Positions 44,401 through 54,896 of a stretch of 64,000 nt of DNA are shown here, piece by piece. The stretch covers positions 16,876 to 80,875 of the forward strand of contig CAVVSR010000001.1 of assembly GCA_963750935.1 (NCBI GenBank). Reading direction: 5' to 3'. Below the pieces are notes generated by a model. It was not told the origin of the DNA. It searched no databases and saw nothing but the letters and a program-made list of their open reading frames with translations. This DNA comes from JACCXG01 sp963750935 (GTDB lineage Bacteria; Acidobacteriota; Vicinamibacteria; Vicinamibacterales; 2-12-FULL-66-21). The position numbers and the translations under genes are program-made. Every line of letters begins with the position of its first letter. The stretch's first letter is position 1.

Positions 44401-44991
44401 GTTGCTCCAGTCGCGGCGCGCGCCGCCGACGTTGGGCACCAGCGTTCCGAAGTCCATGCCCAGCGAGTCGACCAGCGACTCGTAGCGGACGCCGGGCAGC
44501 AGGCGCATCATCGACGTCACGTCGCGCGCCAGCACCTGCGTCTGCTCGATCTGCGTCGCCGTGATCAGGCCGCTGTGCTGCGTCTCCGCGACGTTCACCT
44601 GCGTGCCGCGCGCCTCGACGGTGACCATCTCGCCAACGCCGCCGACCTCCATCGTGACGGTGCCGACCGAATACCGCTCGGCGGCGCTGAGCACGACATT
44701 GCGGCGCTCGTAGGTGCGGAAGCTCCCCATCTCGATGCGCACCGTGTAGCGCCCCGGCTGGAGGTTCGTGAGCTGAAAGTCGCCGCGGGTGTCGGAGACG
44801 CTCACGCGCATCTCGTTCGTCGATTCGTTGACGATGGTGATGGTGGCCCCCGGGATGATCGAGCTTTGCTGATCCACCACGGTGCCGGAGATGGTTCCGG
44901 TGACGGCCTGAGCCCCTGCGGCCCGCGGCGCCAGCCCGATCCCGAGCGCGATCAGGAGCAGGCCCCACAGGCCAGACTGCACTTTCGACAT
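41474..44991 (-). pseudogene. TonB-dependent receptor with carboxypeptidase-regulatory domain, frameshifted
   Basis: Start ATG 44991 with GAGGAGG upstream. A signal peptide and a CarboxypepD_reg domain (VTGTISGTVVDQQSSIIPGA, then SDTRGDFQLTNLQPGRYTVR) precede the plug (SGLITATQIEQTQVLARDVT, then YRAEFGRSGGGQVQIVSKGG) and a long beta-barrel. Two compensating single-base shifts, near 42285 and 42210, displace about 25 codons (KPAEFLRPYVGYQGITIRSH); beyond them the barrel continues to the aromatic end QGALRFTF. Members of this Oar/SusC-like group take up large substrates or oligosaccharides at the outer membrane. A polysaccharide role fits the local sugar-related genes but is an inference. Confidence 0.85.
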
Positions 44992-45320
44992 GGATCCTCC
45001 TCGAACGAGAGAGCCGTCGCAGCGGCCGCCGCAACGGTCGCGCGAACGTTAGTCCTCCACTTCTCGCATAGTCAAACTCTTCCGCGCATAGGTGCTGGCG
45101 TTCATCAGACGAAACGGAGGGCATTCAGGCGCGCACCTGCGCAGGCCTTAAATTACCGTCTACTTTTACGTTTGAGTTGACTGGCGGTGACACGAGAAGC
45201 GAGGCGCCAATGGCGGGTCGATTTTACGATGCGCAACGACAGCCTACTGGACGCTCAGTTACGGCGACGTGATGTGACCGCATCGGCGCCGCAATCGGGG
45301 ACTCTGGTAGAGTCCTGAAC
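44992..45320. other. 329-nt intergenic region between TonB receptor and DNA ligase
   Basis: It divides two divergent genes. No open frame with family features, no repeat array and no RNA motif was recognised. It holds the ribosome-binding site of the TonB gene at its left edge and the TAGAGT box of the ligase gene at its right edge. The central part around 45150-45180 is locally AT-rich (AAATTACCGTCTACTTTTAC) and could carry promoters for the TonB gene. Confidence 0.6.
45308..45313 (+). promoter_or_regulatory. TAGAGT -10-like box of the DNA ligase gene
   Basis: TAGAGT ends 7 nt before the GTG start at 45321 with no ribosome-binding sequence between, predicting a leaderless mRNA. Confidence 0.45.
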
Positions 45321-46466
45321 GTGGCACGCCGCACCCGGGCCGAGCTCAATTCCACCGACCCGGACACGCTGCGTCCGGCGAATCACGCGGACTTCCCAGT
45401 GCCGCCTCCGATCGAGCCGATGCTCGCCCGAATCGCCGAGGAACTGCCCGCCGGCGAGGGCCTGCTCTACGAGCCGAAGTGGGACGGCTTCCGCGCCATC
45501 GTCTTTCGGGGCGGGTCCGACGTCTTCATCCAGAGCCGCGACCTGCGGCCGCTCGACCGCTACTTTCCCGAGCTGCACGACCTGCTGCTGGCCGAGCTCC
45601 CGGCTGGCTGCGTCGTGGACGGCGAGATCGTGATCGCGACCGCCAACGGGCTCGACTTCGACGCGCTGCAGCTCCGCCTCCATCCGGCCGAGTCGCGGGT
45701 GCGCAAGCTCGCCGAGGCGATGCCGTCCTCGTTCGTCGCGTTCGATCTGCTGGCCGTCGATGGCGAGGATCTTCGCGCCCTGCCCTTGCGCGAGCGGCGG
45801 GCCCGGCTCGAGCAGCTGCTGGCTGGTGCGGCGCCGCCGCTCCATCTCACGCCGATGACGACCGACCGGACCGTGGCCGCTGAGTGGCTGGAGCGCTTCG
45901 AAGGGGCCGGGCTCGACGGCGTCATCGCCAAGCCGGCGGAAGGCATCTACGAGCCGGGCAAGCGCGCGATGTTCAAGATCAAGCACGCGCGGACCGCGGA
46001 CTGCGTGGTGGCGGGGTTCCGCTGGCACAAGAGCGGGCACGACGCGGTCGGCTCGCTGCTGCTCGGACTCTACGACGACCGCGGCGCCCTCCAGCACGTC
46101 GGCGTGACCTCCGCGTTCACGATGGCGACCCGTCGTCAGCTGGTGCACGATCTCGCGCCGCTACGCGAGCGGGCGATGGCGGAGCACCCGTGGCGCGAGT
46201 GGGCGCAGGGCTCGGCGATGGATCGCATGCCGGGCGGCCAGAGCCGATGGAGCGCGGGAAAGGATCTGTCCTGGGAGCCGCTGCGAATCGAGCGGGTCTG
46301 CGAGGTCAAGTACGAGCACCTGCAGGGTAACCGTTTCCGGCACGGGGCCGTGTTCCTGCGCTGGCGGCCCGACAAGCCGCCGCACGAGTGCCGGTACGAT
46401 CAGCTCGAGGTCACGACGCCGTTCGAGCTCGAGAAGGTCTTCGGCGCGGGGCGTCCTCGGGATTGA
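45321..46466 (+). CDS. ATP-dependent DNA ligase (LigC/LigD-type catalytic core)
   Basis: 381 residues from GTG 45321. The nucleotidyl-transferase motif is LLYEPKWDGFRAIVFRGG with the adenylated Lys, followed by CVVDGEIVIATANGLDFDAL (motif III/IV region), GLDGVIAKPAEGIYEPG and AMFKIKHARTADCVVAGFRW (motif V). An OB-fold domain completes it (RVCEVKYEHLQGNRFRHG). Such ATP ligases serve end-joining or repair beside the NAD ligase LigA. It faces the LigD-type polymerase gene and the last 56 nt overlap. No Ku gene is seen in the window. Confidence 0.92.
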   Translation: MARRTRAELNSTDPDTLRPANHADFPVPPPIEPMLARIAEELPAGEGLLYEPKWDGFRAIVFRGGSDVFIQSRDLRPLDRYFPELHDLLLAELPAGCVVDGEIVIATANGLDFDALQLRLHPAESRVRKLAEAMPSSFVAFDLLAVDGEDLRALPLRERRARLEQLLAGAAPPLHLTPMTTDRTVAAEWLERFEGAGLDGVIAKPAEGIYEPGKRAMFKIKHARTADCVVAGFRWHKSGHDAVGSLLLGLYDDRGALQHVGVTSAFTMATRRQLVHDLAPLRERAMAEHPWREWAQGSAMDRMPGGQSRWSAGKDLSWEPLRIERVCEVKYEHLQGNRFRHGAVFLRWRPDKPPHECRYDQLEVTTPFELEKVFGAGRPRD

Positions 46467-47727
46467 AGCCTTCCCACCCGGTCGCGCCATCGTCCGGGTC
46501 GAGCGCCTCCTGCGGCGGCCGGATCGCCTCCGGCACGTGCTGCAGGTTGAGGCGAATGCGCGTCCAGGTGTGATGCCGGCCCCGCATGGCGTCCACCAGC
46601 ACGTCGGCGGGCTCGAGATGGGCGGCAGCCTCGGGATGGCGCGCGCGCCAGCGCTCGAGGCCGGCGAGCGCGTCCGCCTTCTTCTGCGCGCGGCCGATCT
46701 CGATCAGCGGATGCACCGGCGTCCGGCGGCGCTTCGAAGGCTGCACACGGGCCGGTTCGCCCGCCTGCTTCTTGTAGTGCGGCGGCCACGGCGCGTCGCC
46801 GAGCCCGTCGCGCTCCTGCCGCGACGACAACTCCAGCAGCGGCTCGAGTGAATATCGGCGCTCGTCGATGCCGGCGTGGCGATCGCCGACCTCCGCGAAG
46901 CGTGCCGGCATGGTCGCCAGCGTGAAGTCGCCGGGATCGCAGACGTCGATCTCCTCCCAGGTCAGCGGCGCCGATACCCGGGCCTCGGGATTCGGCCGCA
47001 CCGAATACGCCCCCGCCACGGTGCGATCCTTCGCGTTCTGGTTGTAGTCGAGGAACACGCCGTGGCGCTCCTCCTTCCACCACTTGCTGGTGGCGAGCGA
47101 CGGCGCACGCCGCTCGACTTCACGGGCCAGCGCCAGCGCCGCGCGGCGGACCTTGTCGAAGGTCCACGCCGGCTCGATCCGCACCGACACGTGGATGCCT
47201 CGTGACCCCGAGGTCTTCGGCCACCCGGCGAGGCCGAAGGCGTCGAGTGTTTCGCGCACGACGCGCGCCACCTGGCGCAGCTGCTCCCACTGCACGCCGG
47301 GGACCGGATCGAGATCGACGCGGAGCTCGTCGGGATGATCGAGGTCTTCGGCGCGGACCGGGTGCGGATGCAGCTCGAGGCACGCGAGGTTGGCCATCCA
47401 GACCAGCGCCGCGGCATCACGAGGCACCACTTCTTCGGCCGTGCGGCCCGACGGGAAACTCAGCGTGACGACGTCGATCCAGGGAGGACGCGAGGAGGGG
47501 GCGCGCTTCTGATAGAAGAACTCCCCGTCGATGCCGTTGGGATACCGGACCAGGACGTTCGGCCGCCCGCCGACGGCACGCAGCGCGCCGTCAGCCACCG
47601 CGAGGTAATAGCGCGCCAGATCGAGCTTGGTATAGCCGGCCTGCGGGAACAACACCTTGGCCGGGTTGGACACCGGCACTTCCCGGCCGTTGACGACGAT
47701 GAGCTCGTGCTCGGTACGACTGGGCAT
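46411..47727 (-). CDS. Stand-alone LigD-type (AEP) DNA polymerase
   Basis: 438 residues. The archaeo-eukaryotic primase fold of LigD PolDom: VSNPAKVLFPQAGYTKLDLA at the N-terminus, the two catalytic Asp in DELRVDLDPVPGVQWEQL, KTSGSRGIHVSVRIEP, and the third metal Asp in RHGVFLDYNQNAKDRTVAGA. A C-terminal extension of about 140 residues (from RYSLEPLLELSSRQERDG) has no known fold to me and is not part of the core. This enzyme fills gaps and adds nucleotides, often ribonucleotides, in end joining. A TACGAT box lies 12 nt before the ATG. Convergent overlap with the ligase by 56 nt. Confidence 0.9.
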   Translation of the reverse strand: MPSRTEHELIVVNGREVPVSNPAKVLFPQAGYTKLDLARYYLAVADGALRAVGGRPNVLVRYPNGIDGEFFYQKRAPSSRPPWIDVVTLSFPSGRTAEEVVPRDAAALVWMANLACLELHPHPVRAEDLDHPDELRVDLDPVPGVQWEQLRQVARVVRETLDAFGLAGWPKTSGSRGIHVSVRIEPAWTFDKVRRAALALAREVERRAPSLATSKWWKEERHGVFLDYNQNAKDRTVAGAYSVRPNPEARVSAPLTWEEIDVCDPGDFTLATMPARFAEVGDRHAGIDERRYSLEPLLELSSRQERDGLGDAPWPPHYKKQAGEPARVQPSKRRRTPVHPLIEIGRAQKKADALAGLERWRARHPEAAAHLEPADVLVDAMRGRHHTWTRIRLNLQHVPEAIRPPQEALDPDDGATGWEGFNPEDAPRRRPSRARTAS

Positions 47728-47773
47728 GAGTCGGGGCCGATCGTACCACGCCGATCCGCGCGGACCGGCCGCG

Positions 47774-48296
47774 CTACGGCGTCGCCCGCTTGTAATTGAA
47801 CTCGGTTGCGACGGTCTTGCCGTCGCGCTGGCGTTCGACGGTGATGGTCAACGTCGAGGGATCGGGGCTGCTGAAGGTCACGCGCGCACCGCCCTGGAAG
47901 ACAGCCGTCTTGCCATCGAGCTTCACGAGGACGTGATTCGCCGCCTCGTCCTTGGCTTCCTGGCTGACCAGACCTGGTCCTGGCGTGAAGTGCTTGATCC
48001 GCAACGCCACGCCGTCGCCCTCGGGCTCGAAGGCGAGGAGCTCGTACAACGTGACCTTGTTGTCACGCACGCTGCGGTACATCGCCAGCATCGAGCCACC
48101 GAGCGGTGCGCTCCAGGTCTGCTCGATCGTCCGGTCGTTGAGCGTGCCCTTCCATGCGCCCGCGATCCAGGCCAGCTGGTCGACCGTCGCCTTGATCGGT
48201 TGCGCCGGAGCGTCCGGGGTCTGGGCTGCCGCAGACGCGCGCGGCCATCACGATCGCCAGGCTCGCCAGCACATTACGCACGGTTCGATTCCTCAC
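47774..48296 (-). pseudogene. DUF6265-like exported protein, frameshifted
   Basis: From ATG 48296 a signal peptide (TVRNVLASLAIVMAARA) is followed by an extra base near 48237. In the next frame it continues as SAAAQTPDAPAQPIKATVDQ, LAWIAGAWKGTLNDRTIEQ, SMLAMYRSVRDNKVTLYELL and KTAVFQGGARVTFSSPDPS. The WIAGxW motif and the lipocalin-like barrel outline match DUF6265, a family of unknown function found in many soil bacteria. Its position next to the NHEJ genes is not obviously meaningful. Confidence 0.7.
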
Positions 48297-48318
48297 GCGG
48301 CTCCTCCTGTCAACGCGG

Positions 48319-49319
48319 TCATTCTTCGGTCTTCCAATGAATCGCCTGGAACTCGATCGGCTCGGCCCGCTTGCCGGCGATGTGCTTCATGATCTGGCGC
48401 GCATGGAAGCGGCCGTTCTCGATGAACCAGCGCCCGGTCTGGTAGCCGCCGCAGACGGTCCCCGCGAGATACAGGCCCGGCCGCGCCGTCTCGAAGCTGG
48501 CCTCGTCGTAGATCGGCGTCCGGAACTCGTCATCCGCGAACGTGATCCGGAGCGCCTCCAGGAAGCGGTAGTCGGGATGGTACCCCGTCATCGCCAGCAC
48601 CCAGTCGTTCTCGATCTCCGTGACACCGTCCGGCGTCGCCAGCACGAGAGAGGCCTCGCGGATCTCCTGGATGGTCGTGCTGAAGAACGCGCGGATGCTC
48701 CCTTCCTTGATGCGGTTCTCGAGGTCCGGCTTGATCCAGTACTTCACCTTGCTCGAGAGCTCCGGCGACCGGACGATCAGCGTCACCGCGGCGCCGTGCC
48801 GGTAGCAGTCGAGCGCCGCCTTGGCGGCGGAGTTCCTCGCCCCCACCACCGCCACCTGCTGGCGGACATACGGATACGGCTCCCGATAGTAGTGCGTGAC
48901 CTTCGGCAGATCCTCGCCCGGGACGTTGAGCAGGTTGGGCAGGTCGAAGAAGCCGGTCGCGACCACCACGGAGCCCGCCGGATACTCCCCTTTGTCCGTA
49001 CGACGGTGAAGCCGCCGCGCGTGCCGCGCACGTCGAGCACGCGCTCGTAGAGCCGGATGTCCAGCGCTTCCCGCTGCGACACGCCGCGGTAGTACTCGAT
49101 CGCCTCTTCGCGCGACGGCTTGTAGTCCTGGATGGAAAACGGATATCCGCCGATCTCGATCAGCTCCGGCGTCGAGAAGAACTCCATCTGCGCGGGATAG
49201 CCGACGATCGAGTTGACCAGCGAGCCCTTCTCGACGACGAGCGCGCGCAATCCCTCACGCCGCGCCTCGATGGCGCAGGCCAGCCCGACCGGCCCGCCGC
49301 CGATGATGATCACGTCCAT
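48319..49319 (-). pseudogene. ypdA: Bacillithiol-disulfide reductase YpdA, frameshifted
   Basis: Two parts of one protein in different frames, split near 48996 by a single missing base. The N-terminal part has the FAD-binding MDVIIIGGGPVGLACAIEAR and VGYPAQMEFFSTPELIEIGG. The C-terminal part has VVVATGFFDLPNLLNVPGED, the second nucleotide fold QQVAVVGARNSAAKAALDCY and GLYLAGTVCGGYQTGRWFIE. This order is the signature of YpdA/Bdr, the NADPH-dependent reductase that recycles oxidised bacillithiol. It completes the bacillithiol functions coded at 8.0 and 30.5-32.4 kb. Confidence 0.9.
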
Positions 49320-49408
49320 TACAGAGCATTATGTTGTGAGTCGACGTCGTAGAGATATCGGAGGGATCAGAGGCACTGACCGTCAACTTCGTTGCCTGAA
49401 GTCCAGCC

Positions 49409-51160
49409 TCACCACAACCCAATGGGTCGCCCCGCCTTCTCGTCCAGGCTCCGCGCGGTCCAGCGACGGTTGGGACCGAGGGATATGAAATACAACCCGC
49501 CGTACGCGCCGGCGACGATCATCGACCGGCTGTCGCGCGTCAGCATGCGGACAGGAACCCATCGCCAGCTGAGGGGACCTTCGGGTGTGCCCACAATCTG
49601 TCTCGTCGCCGCGAACGTGAGCATCGGCGTCAGCACGCCGTCGCAGACGCGATAAATCGCCGCAGGCACATCGTCCGGGGCGGCCGCGGTGGCGAGGCGG
49701 GCGCATCCGTCCGGCTCGAATTCGAGGGCACTGGGATGCCCGACGACGTCGAGCCCGCGCGCGATGTCGGGGCGCGGCCCTTCGAACTCCGGCCGGCCGT
49801 TGAGGATCGCCATGCGATATCGGCTGGCGCCATCGGAGACGACGACGCTGCTGTCGGGAAGAAACCACAGCGAGCCATCCGGCGCCTGGTCGAACGCCCA
49901 GACAACGCGGGCGTTGAAGCCGATGAGGGCGTCCCAGCCGGTGTCGCGATCGAAGGTACACCGAGTCCCGAGGATGGCTTCAGCGTCACCCAGGACAACC
50001 GTCCGGGCTTGCCATCCCCTCGACCCTCGTCGCGGAAGTAGAGGCGCGACCCAATTTGACGCGGAGGCTCGGCCGTCTTCGGCAGCTGGCGCTCCGCGCG
50101 GTGCACCACCGACCAACCCGCGCCGTCGAACCCGCTGACGGTGCGTTCGCAAATCGCCAGCAGGCCGTCCTCGCCGAGGCCCAGACGAAGCCAGCCTTCG
50201 CCCGGCGGCAGCGGGATCAGGCCGCGAGAGTTCGACGTGATTCGCAGGAGGATGTCGTGTCCGTCGCGCGTGCCGCGGAAGTACGCCGCGTCGCCGACGG
50301 TGACGCACTCCTCGGCAGGCCCCAGCTCCGGCATCTCGACCACGCGAATCGCGCGCGCCTCGATCTCGGCGTAGTGGCACGTCGTCCTGAACTGCTCGTC
50401 GGCGCCGTCAGGCGGCACCGGCGGGACGCCGGCCTCGGCGGCGAACTGCCTGCCGGTGACGAGATAGCCGCCTCTGAAGGGCGTCAGATAGCGAACGTGA
50501 ACGCTGTGCTTGTCGGTGCCGCGCCTGCGGCAGCGTGAGCGCCGGAACGCGCGCCTGCCGCACCTGCCATCCGAGACGGCTCCCGCTGATCGCCGTGCCG
50601 GCATCGAGCATCCGCAGGCGTTCGGCTTCCGCCTTCTTCAGGCGCTGCGCCGACCGGTTGCGCGCCTCGCGCACCTGGTCCTCGACCCTGGCGGGCCGGC
50701 CATGGAGGTACCGCCAGAACGAAACCAGCACGATCCCGGATGCCTCGTCGGGATCGTCGAGGCCATGCTGCGTACGGAACCAGGCCGCGAGAGGCGTGCG
50801 ATCGCCGGTGACCCACTCGTTCCGGATCTTGACGCCGGCGGTATCCCGGAACTGCCGCATGTCGTCTTCGGTGCCGCTGCGCATCTTGACCTGCGTGTCG
50901 GCGGGCAGGGTTCGTTCGAGCGCGCGCATCGCCTCGTCCAGCGTGCGCGGCGGCGCGGTGACCTCTCCGGTCAGCGTGCGCGGTGCGTCAGGAAGCGGCG
51001 GTGTGGATGGACGTGAGCAGGCGGAAACAACCAGGAGGAGAGGAAGACGAGGACGAGGGAAAGCGCAGGACTGACCAGCTGACGCGAGCGGCGCGCTCGC
51101 GGCCGGCGCGATGCGGGGTCTGACGAGCCGGGTGCGGACACGGTCATACCGGATAGACAC
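49409..51160 (-). pseudogene. Lipoprotein-like DUF6794 protein with propeller-like tail, frameshifted
   Basis: From GTG 51160 a lipoprotein-like segment (RLPLLLVVSACSRPSTPPLP) is preceded by an unusually long basic N-terminus, so the start may be wrong. The DUF6794 domain follows: PRTLDEAMRALERTLPADTQ, then FRDTAGVKIRNEWVTGDRTP and GIVLVSFWRYLHGRP. Shifts near 50523 and 50015 divide the rest, which reads as a repeat-rich beta structure (LTPFRGGYLVTGRQFAAEAG, then QAPDGSLWFLPDSSVVVSDG). DUF6794 is of unknown function. It begins 20 nt after the antiporter stop on the same strand. Confidence 0.6.
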
Positions 51161-51180
51161 CCCTTCGAACAGGACGGCGA

Positions 51181-52832
51181 TCAGTCGTCGGCCGCGCCGA
51201 GCAGGTGCTGCAGGTCGAGCTCGGTCCAGTCCAGCTCCTGCTCCACCCGCTGGAATGCGGCGTCGCCAATCGTGCCCTCGGACCGCAGCGCCGCCAGCCG
51301 CTGACGCTCCGCCTCCATCGCCTTCCGCACGATCTCGACGTCGGCGGGCGGCCCGTTCTCTCTGCTCGGTCTGCTCGATGTCCTCGTCGACCGCAACGGC
51401 GACGGCCGCGGGCGCTGTGGCGGACGCCCGCCTCGAGCTCCGCCTCGGCCTTGCGCAGCTGCAATTCGTAGCGCCGCTTCACGAGCCCGGTCGTCTCCGT
51501 CCACGACCCTTCCGCCGCCTGCAGGGCCGCGCGCAGCGTTTCGACGCGCGCGATCTGGACCTCCCGGTCGACCGTCCCGTCGTCTTCGAGGCCGAGCCAG
51601 CTCAGGAGCGGGCGCAGCGTCACTCCCTGTAATACGAGCGTCCCGAGCACGACGGCGAAAGCGGTGAACAGGATCAGATCGCGATGCGGAAAGGGATCGC
51701 CACCGCCCCCGCCGGTCGGCAGCGCAAGCGCGGCCGCCAGCGTGACGATGCCGCGCATCCCGCACCAGCCGACGAGCGCCGCGGCGCGGGGTGACAGGGC
51801 GACGCGATCGACAGCGGTGCGGCGCCGCGTCGGATCCGGCCGGCAGCGCCACCGGCTGATCGCCGCAACCGCGGTCACCCAGAGGATGCGCGCGACGATG
51901 ACGGTGACACACACGATGGCGCCGATCCGGATGTGGTCGACCAGCGCGGAGCGGTCGAGCCGGAAGAGGACCGTCTTGAGCTGGAAGCCGACCAGCACGA
52001 AGGCCAGCACGTTCAGCACGAAGACAGCCACTTCCCAGACCGCGTAGGACGGCACGCGAATCCTGGCAGGCGTCACCTCCGAGGCGCGCCGCGACGACGC
52101 CATGGCATACGCGACGGTAGTGAGGATGCCCGACAGATGGAGCCGCTCGGCGAGGATCCAGACGGCGAACGTGGTGCCGAACTGCAGGATCACCGCCGTC
52201 GCCACGTCGTCCACGCGTGCCAGCATCGCGAGCGTCAGCCGGGAGAGGACGATCCCGAGCACGAGGCTGCCGACGGTGACCGCGAGCAGCGTCGGGATGA
52301 TGTTCCAGCCGATTGTCAGTCCCGCGACCGTCGCGCCCACGGCGAGGCGGTAGACGAGCAGCGCGCTGGCATCGTTGAACAGGCTCTCCCCTTCGAGGAT
52401 CACCATCAGGCGGTGCGGCGGCCGGAGCTGCCGAAGCACCGCCGTCGCCGCGGCGGCGTCAGGCGGCGCGACGATGGCGCCGAGCGCGATCGCCGCCGGC
52501 CACGGCATGTCGGGCACCAGCGCCTTGGCGACAATCGCGACCGCCGAGATCGTCAGCAGCACCGCGCCCAGGGCGAGGCCGGCAACCGCTCGCCGATTGG
52601 CCCACAGATCGCGAGGCGAGGCATCGAAGGCGGCGTCGAGCAGGACCGGCGCGACGAACAGCGCGAGAGCGAGCTCGGGATCGAGCACGAGCTCCGGCGT
52701 GCCGGGCACGATCGCCACCGCCGCGCCGGCCAGCGCGACCAGCGCCGGATACGGGGTGCCGATGCGGCGGGCGAACGCGGCGAGGACGGCCCCACCCACC
52801 AGCAGCGCGATGACGATTTCGAAGACGTGCAT
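51181..52832 (-). CDS. CPA1-family Na+/H+ antiporter, C-terminal frameshifts
   Basis: About 550 residues from ATG 52832. Some twelve hydrophobic helices include VALAGAAVAIVPGTPELVLD, the ion-site region ALGAIVAPPDAAAATAVLRQ, LMVILEGESLFNDASALLVY and AALVGWCGMRGIVTLAAALA, the conserved set for NhaP/CPA1 exchangers. The cytoplasmic C-terminal coiled tail is disturbed by two single-base shifts near 51415 and 51360; read through them it continues as VDEDIEQTEQ and ADVEIVRKAMEAERQRLAAL to a stop at 51181. The transport domain is unbroken, so the protein would still be made. It exports Na+ (or K+) for protons across the inner membrane. Confidence 0.87.
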
Positions 52833-52856
52833 GAAGGAGACGGAAGCGGAGTGTGC

Positions 52857-54155
52857 CTACGCGGATGCCGAGGCCAGCACCGGCGGCGCCGGCGCCCGGC
52901 TGAACGAGCGCCGGCCAACCGTCAGGAACGCCGCGCCCGCCAGCAGACACAGGCCGCCGGCAATCCAGAACGCGACCTGATACCCACCCGAGGTCGTACG
53001 GATCGCTCCCGCGCCGAACGCCGCCATCGACGCGCCCAGCTGGTGGCTCGCGCCGATCCAGCCGTAGACCACGCCGGTATTCTCGCGTCCGAAGGCCTGC
53101 GTGGTCAGCTTTACTGTCGGCGGCACCGTCGCAATCCAATCGAGCCCGTAGAACACGGCGAATATCGCCAGCCCTGCCGATCCGCTCTGGAGGGTGAACG
53201 GCAGGTAAAGCAGCGACAGGCCGCGCAGCGTGTAGTACCCGAACAGGAGGTGCCGGCTCGAGTAGCGATCGCTGAGCCAGCCCGACGCCATCGTCCCCAG
53301 GATGTCGAAGATGCCCATCATCGCCAGCAGCTGCGCCGAGCGGACTTCGGGGATGCCGACGTCGTGACACGCGGCAATGAGGTGCGTGCCGATCAGGCCG
53401 TTGGTGCTCGCGCCGCACACGAAGAACGTCCCGGCGAGAATCCAGAACGGCCGAGACCGCACCGCCATCCTGAGCGCCGCCACCGGCGCGAGCGCAGCGA
53501 CTGGAGGTGGATCCGCCTCTGTCTGCCCGTACGGCCGCAGCCCGAGATCCTCCGGCCGATCGCGCATGAACACGAGCACGATGGCGAACACGAAGAGCGC
53601 CGAGCCGGCCACGATCAACGCCGCGGCACGCCAACCGCGCTGCTCTACCATCCGGGCGAGCAGGGGCAGGAACACCAGCTGGCCGGTGGCATTCGCCGCC
53701 GACAAGGCGCCGAGCACCAGTCCGCGCCGCGCGACGAACCAGCGGGTCGCGACCACCGCGGCCAGCACCATCGACGTCACGCCGGTGCCGGTCCCGACGC
53801 AGATGCCCCACAGCAGCGTCATCTGCCACTGATGCTGCATCCGCGTGGTCAACGCGACCGACACCGCGAGCAGGCCGATCGCGGCCAGCATCAGCCGCCG
53901 CATCCCCCAGCGGTTCATCGCCGACGCCGCGAAGGGGCCGATCAGGCCGAACAACGCGATGTTGACGGCGACCGCCGCCGAGATCGCCGCGCGCGTCCAG
54001 CCGAACTCCGCCTCCAGCGGCACCATCAGCACGCCTGGCGTGGCGCGGACGCCCGCGGTGACGATCAGGACGACGAAGGTGACGGCAGCCACGACCCAGG
54101 CATAGTGAAATGGCTGGCGATCGCGACCGCTGGACTGATCTGGATGAACCGGCAT
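52857..54155 (-). CDS. MFS transporter, OFA/monocarboxylate-like
   Basis: 432 residues with twelve predicted helices. The first (HYAWVVAAVTFVVLIVTAGV) and the pattern GVLMVPLEAEFGWTRAAISA are characteristic of the oxalate/formate (OFA) and monocarboxylate branch of MFS. A cytoplasmic loop carries GWLSDRYSSRHLLFGYY, the central motif of the second half. The substrate is likely a small organic anion, but nothing here fixes it. It is 24 nt upstream of the antiporter on the same strand and may be co-transcribed. Confidence 0.85.
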   Translation of the reverse strand: MPVHPDQSSGRDRQPFHYAWVVAAVTFVVLIVTAGVRATPGVLMVPLEAEFGWTRAAISAAVAVNIALFGLIGPFAASAMNRWGMRRLMLAAIGLLAVSVALTTRMQHQWQMTLLWGICVGTGTGVTSMVLAAVVATRWFVARRGLVLGALSAANATGQLVFLPLLARMVEQRGWRAAALIVAGSALFVFAIVLVFMRDRPEDLGLRPYGQTEADPPPVAALAPVAALRMAVRSRPFWILAGTFFVCGASTNGLIGTHLIAACHDVGIPEVRSAQLLAMMGIFDILGTMASGWLSDRYSSRHLLFGYYTLRGLSLLYLPFTLQSGSAGLAIFAVFYGLDWIATVPPTVKLTTQAFGRENTGVVYGWIGASHQLGASMAAFGAGAIRTTSGGYQVAFWIAGGLCLLAGAAFLTVGRRSFSRAPAPPVLASASA

Positions 54156-54286
54156 GGTGATGGGCTCGTACTCCCCTCCGATTCTTACAGAGGTTCGCCC
54201 TCATTGGACGTCCGGGCAGGTGAAGCGGTCCCGGACCCGGACAGCTGTCGCTACCACTCCGGCGCGGTTTTGTTTACTCTGCCGTG

Positions 54287-54896
54287 ATGGAACACCCGCA
54301 GGCAGTCGCGCTGGAAGCCCCTGATGTTCGACTCGAGCCGCTGACGCTCGATCACGCGGACGCGCTCGGACAGGCCGCGTCCGACGGCCGGCTCTGGGAG
54401 ATCTGGTATACGGCGGTGCCGCCGCCTGACGGCATGCGGTCCTACATCGAGGATGCTCTCCAGGGTCAGCGAGACGGACGGATGCTGCCGTGGGTCGTGC
54501 GCGACCGCGCGAGCGGCACGATCATCGGCTCGACCCGGTATCACGACATCGCGCCGGCACTTGCATCGGGTGGAGATCGGCTACACGTGGTACGGACTGC
54601 GCCACCAGCGCACTCACGTCAACTCGACGTGCAAGCTGCTCCTGCTCCGCCACGCCTTCGAGACCCTGCGCTGCGGCGTGGTCGGGCTGCGCACCGACTC
54701 GTTCAACTTCCGCTCGCAGCGCGCCATCGAAGCGCTCGGCGCCAAACGCGACGGCGTCGTCCGGCACTTCGGCGTCCGCCGCGACGGCACCATTCGCGAC
54801 ACGGTGATGTACAGCATCCTCGCGCAGGAATGGCCCGACGTGCGGCGCTACCTCGAGCTGCGCCTGCAGCGTCATCAGCCCGCGGCAGGGTCGTAG
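54287..54896 (+). pseudogene. GNAT N-acetyltransferase, frameshifted
   Basis: From ATG 54287 (a GTG at 54284 is alternative). The N-terminal part reads PDVRLEPLTLDHADALGQAA and VVRDRASGTIIGSTRYHDI, typical of the RimJ/RimL branch of GNAT enzymes. One base is missing near 54562; the other frame continues VEIGYTWYGLRHQRTHVNST, then HAFETLRCGVVGLRTDSFNF and the closing RSQRAIEALGAKRDGVVRHF, which is the acetyl-CoA-binding part. It would acetylate protein N-termini or small amines. Divergent from the MFS gene. Confidence 0.8.

Noticed and set aside
51933..54287. A 784-codon open frame on the plus strand
   Set aside because: Its translation is almost all Arg, Ala, Gly, Asp and His, and it runs opposite the antiporter and MFS genes.
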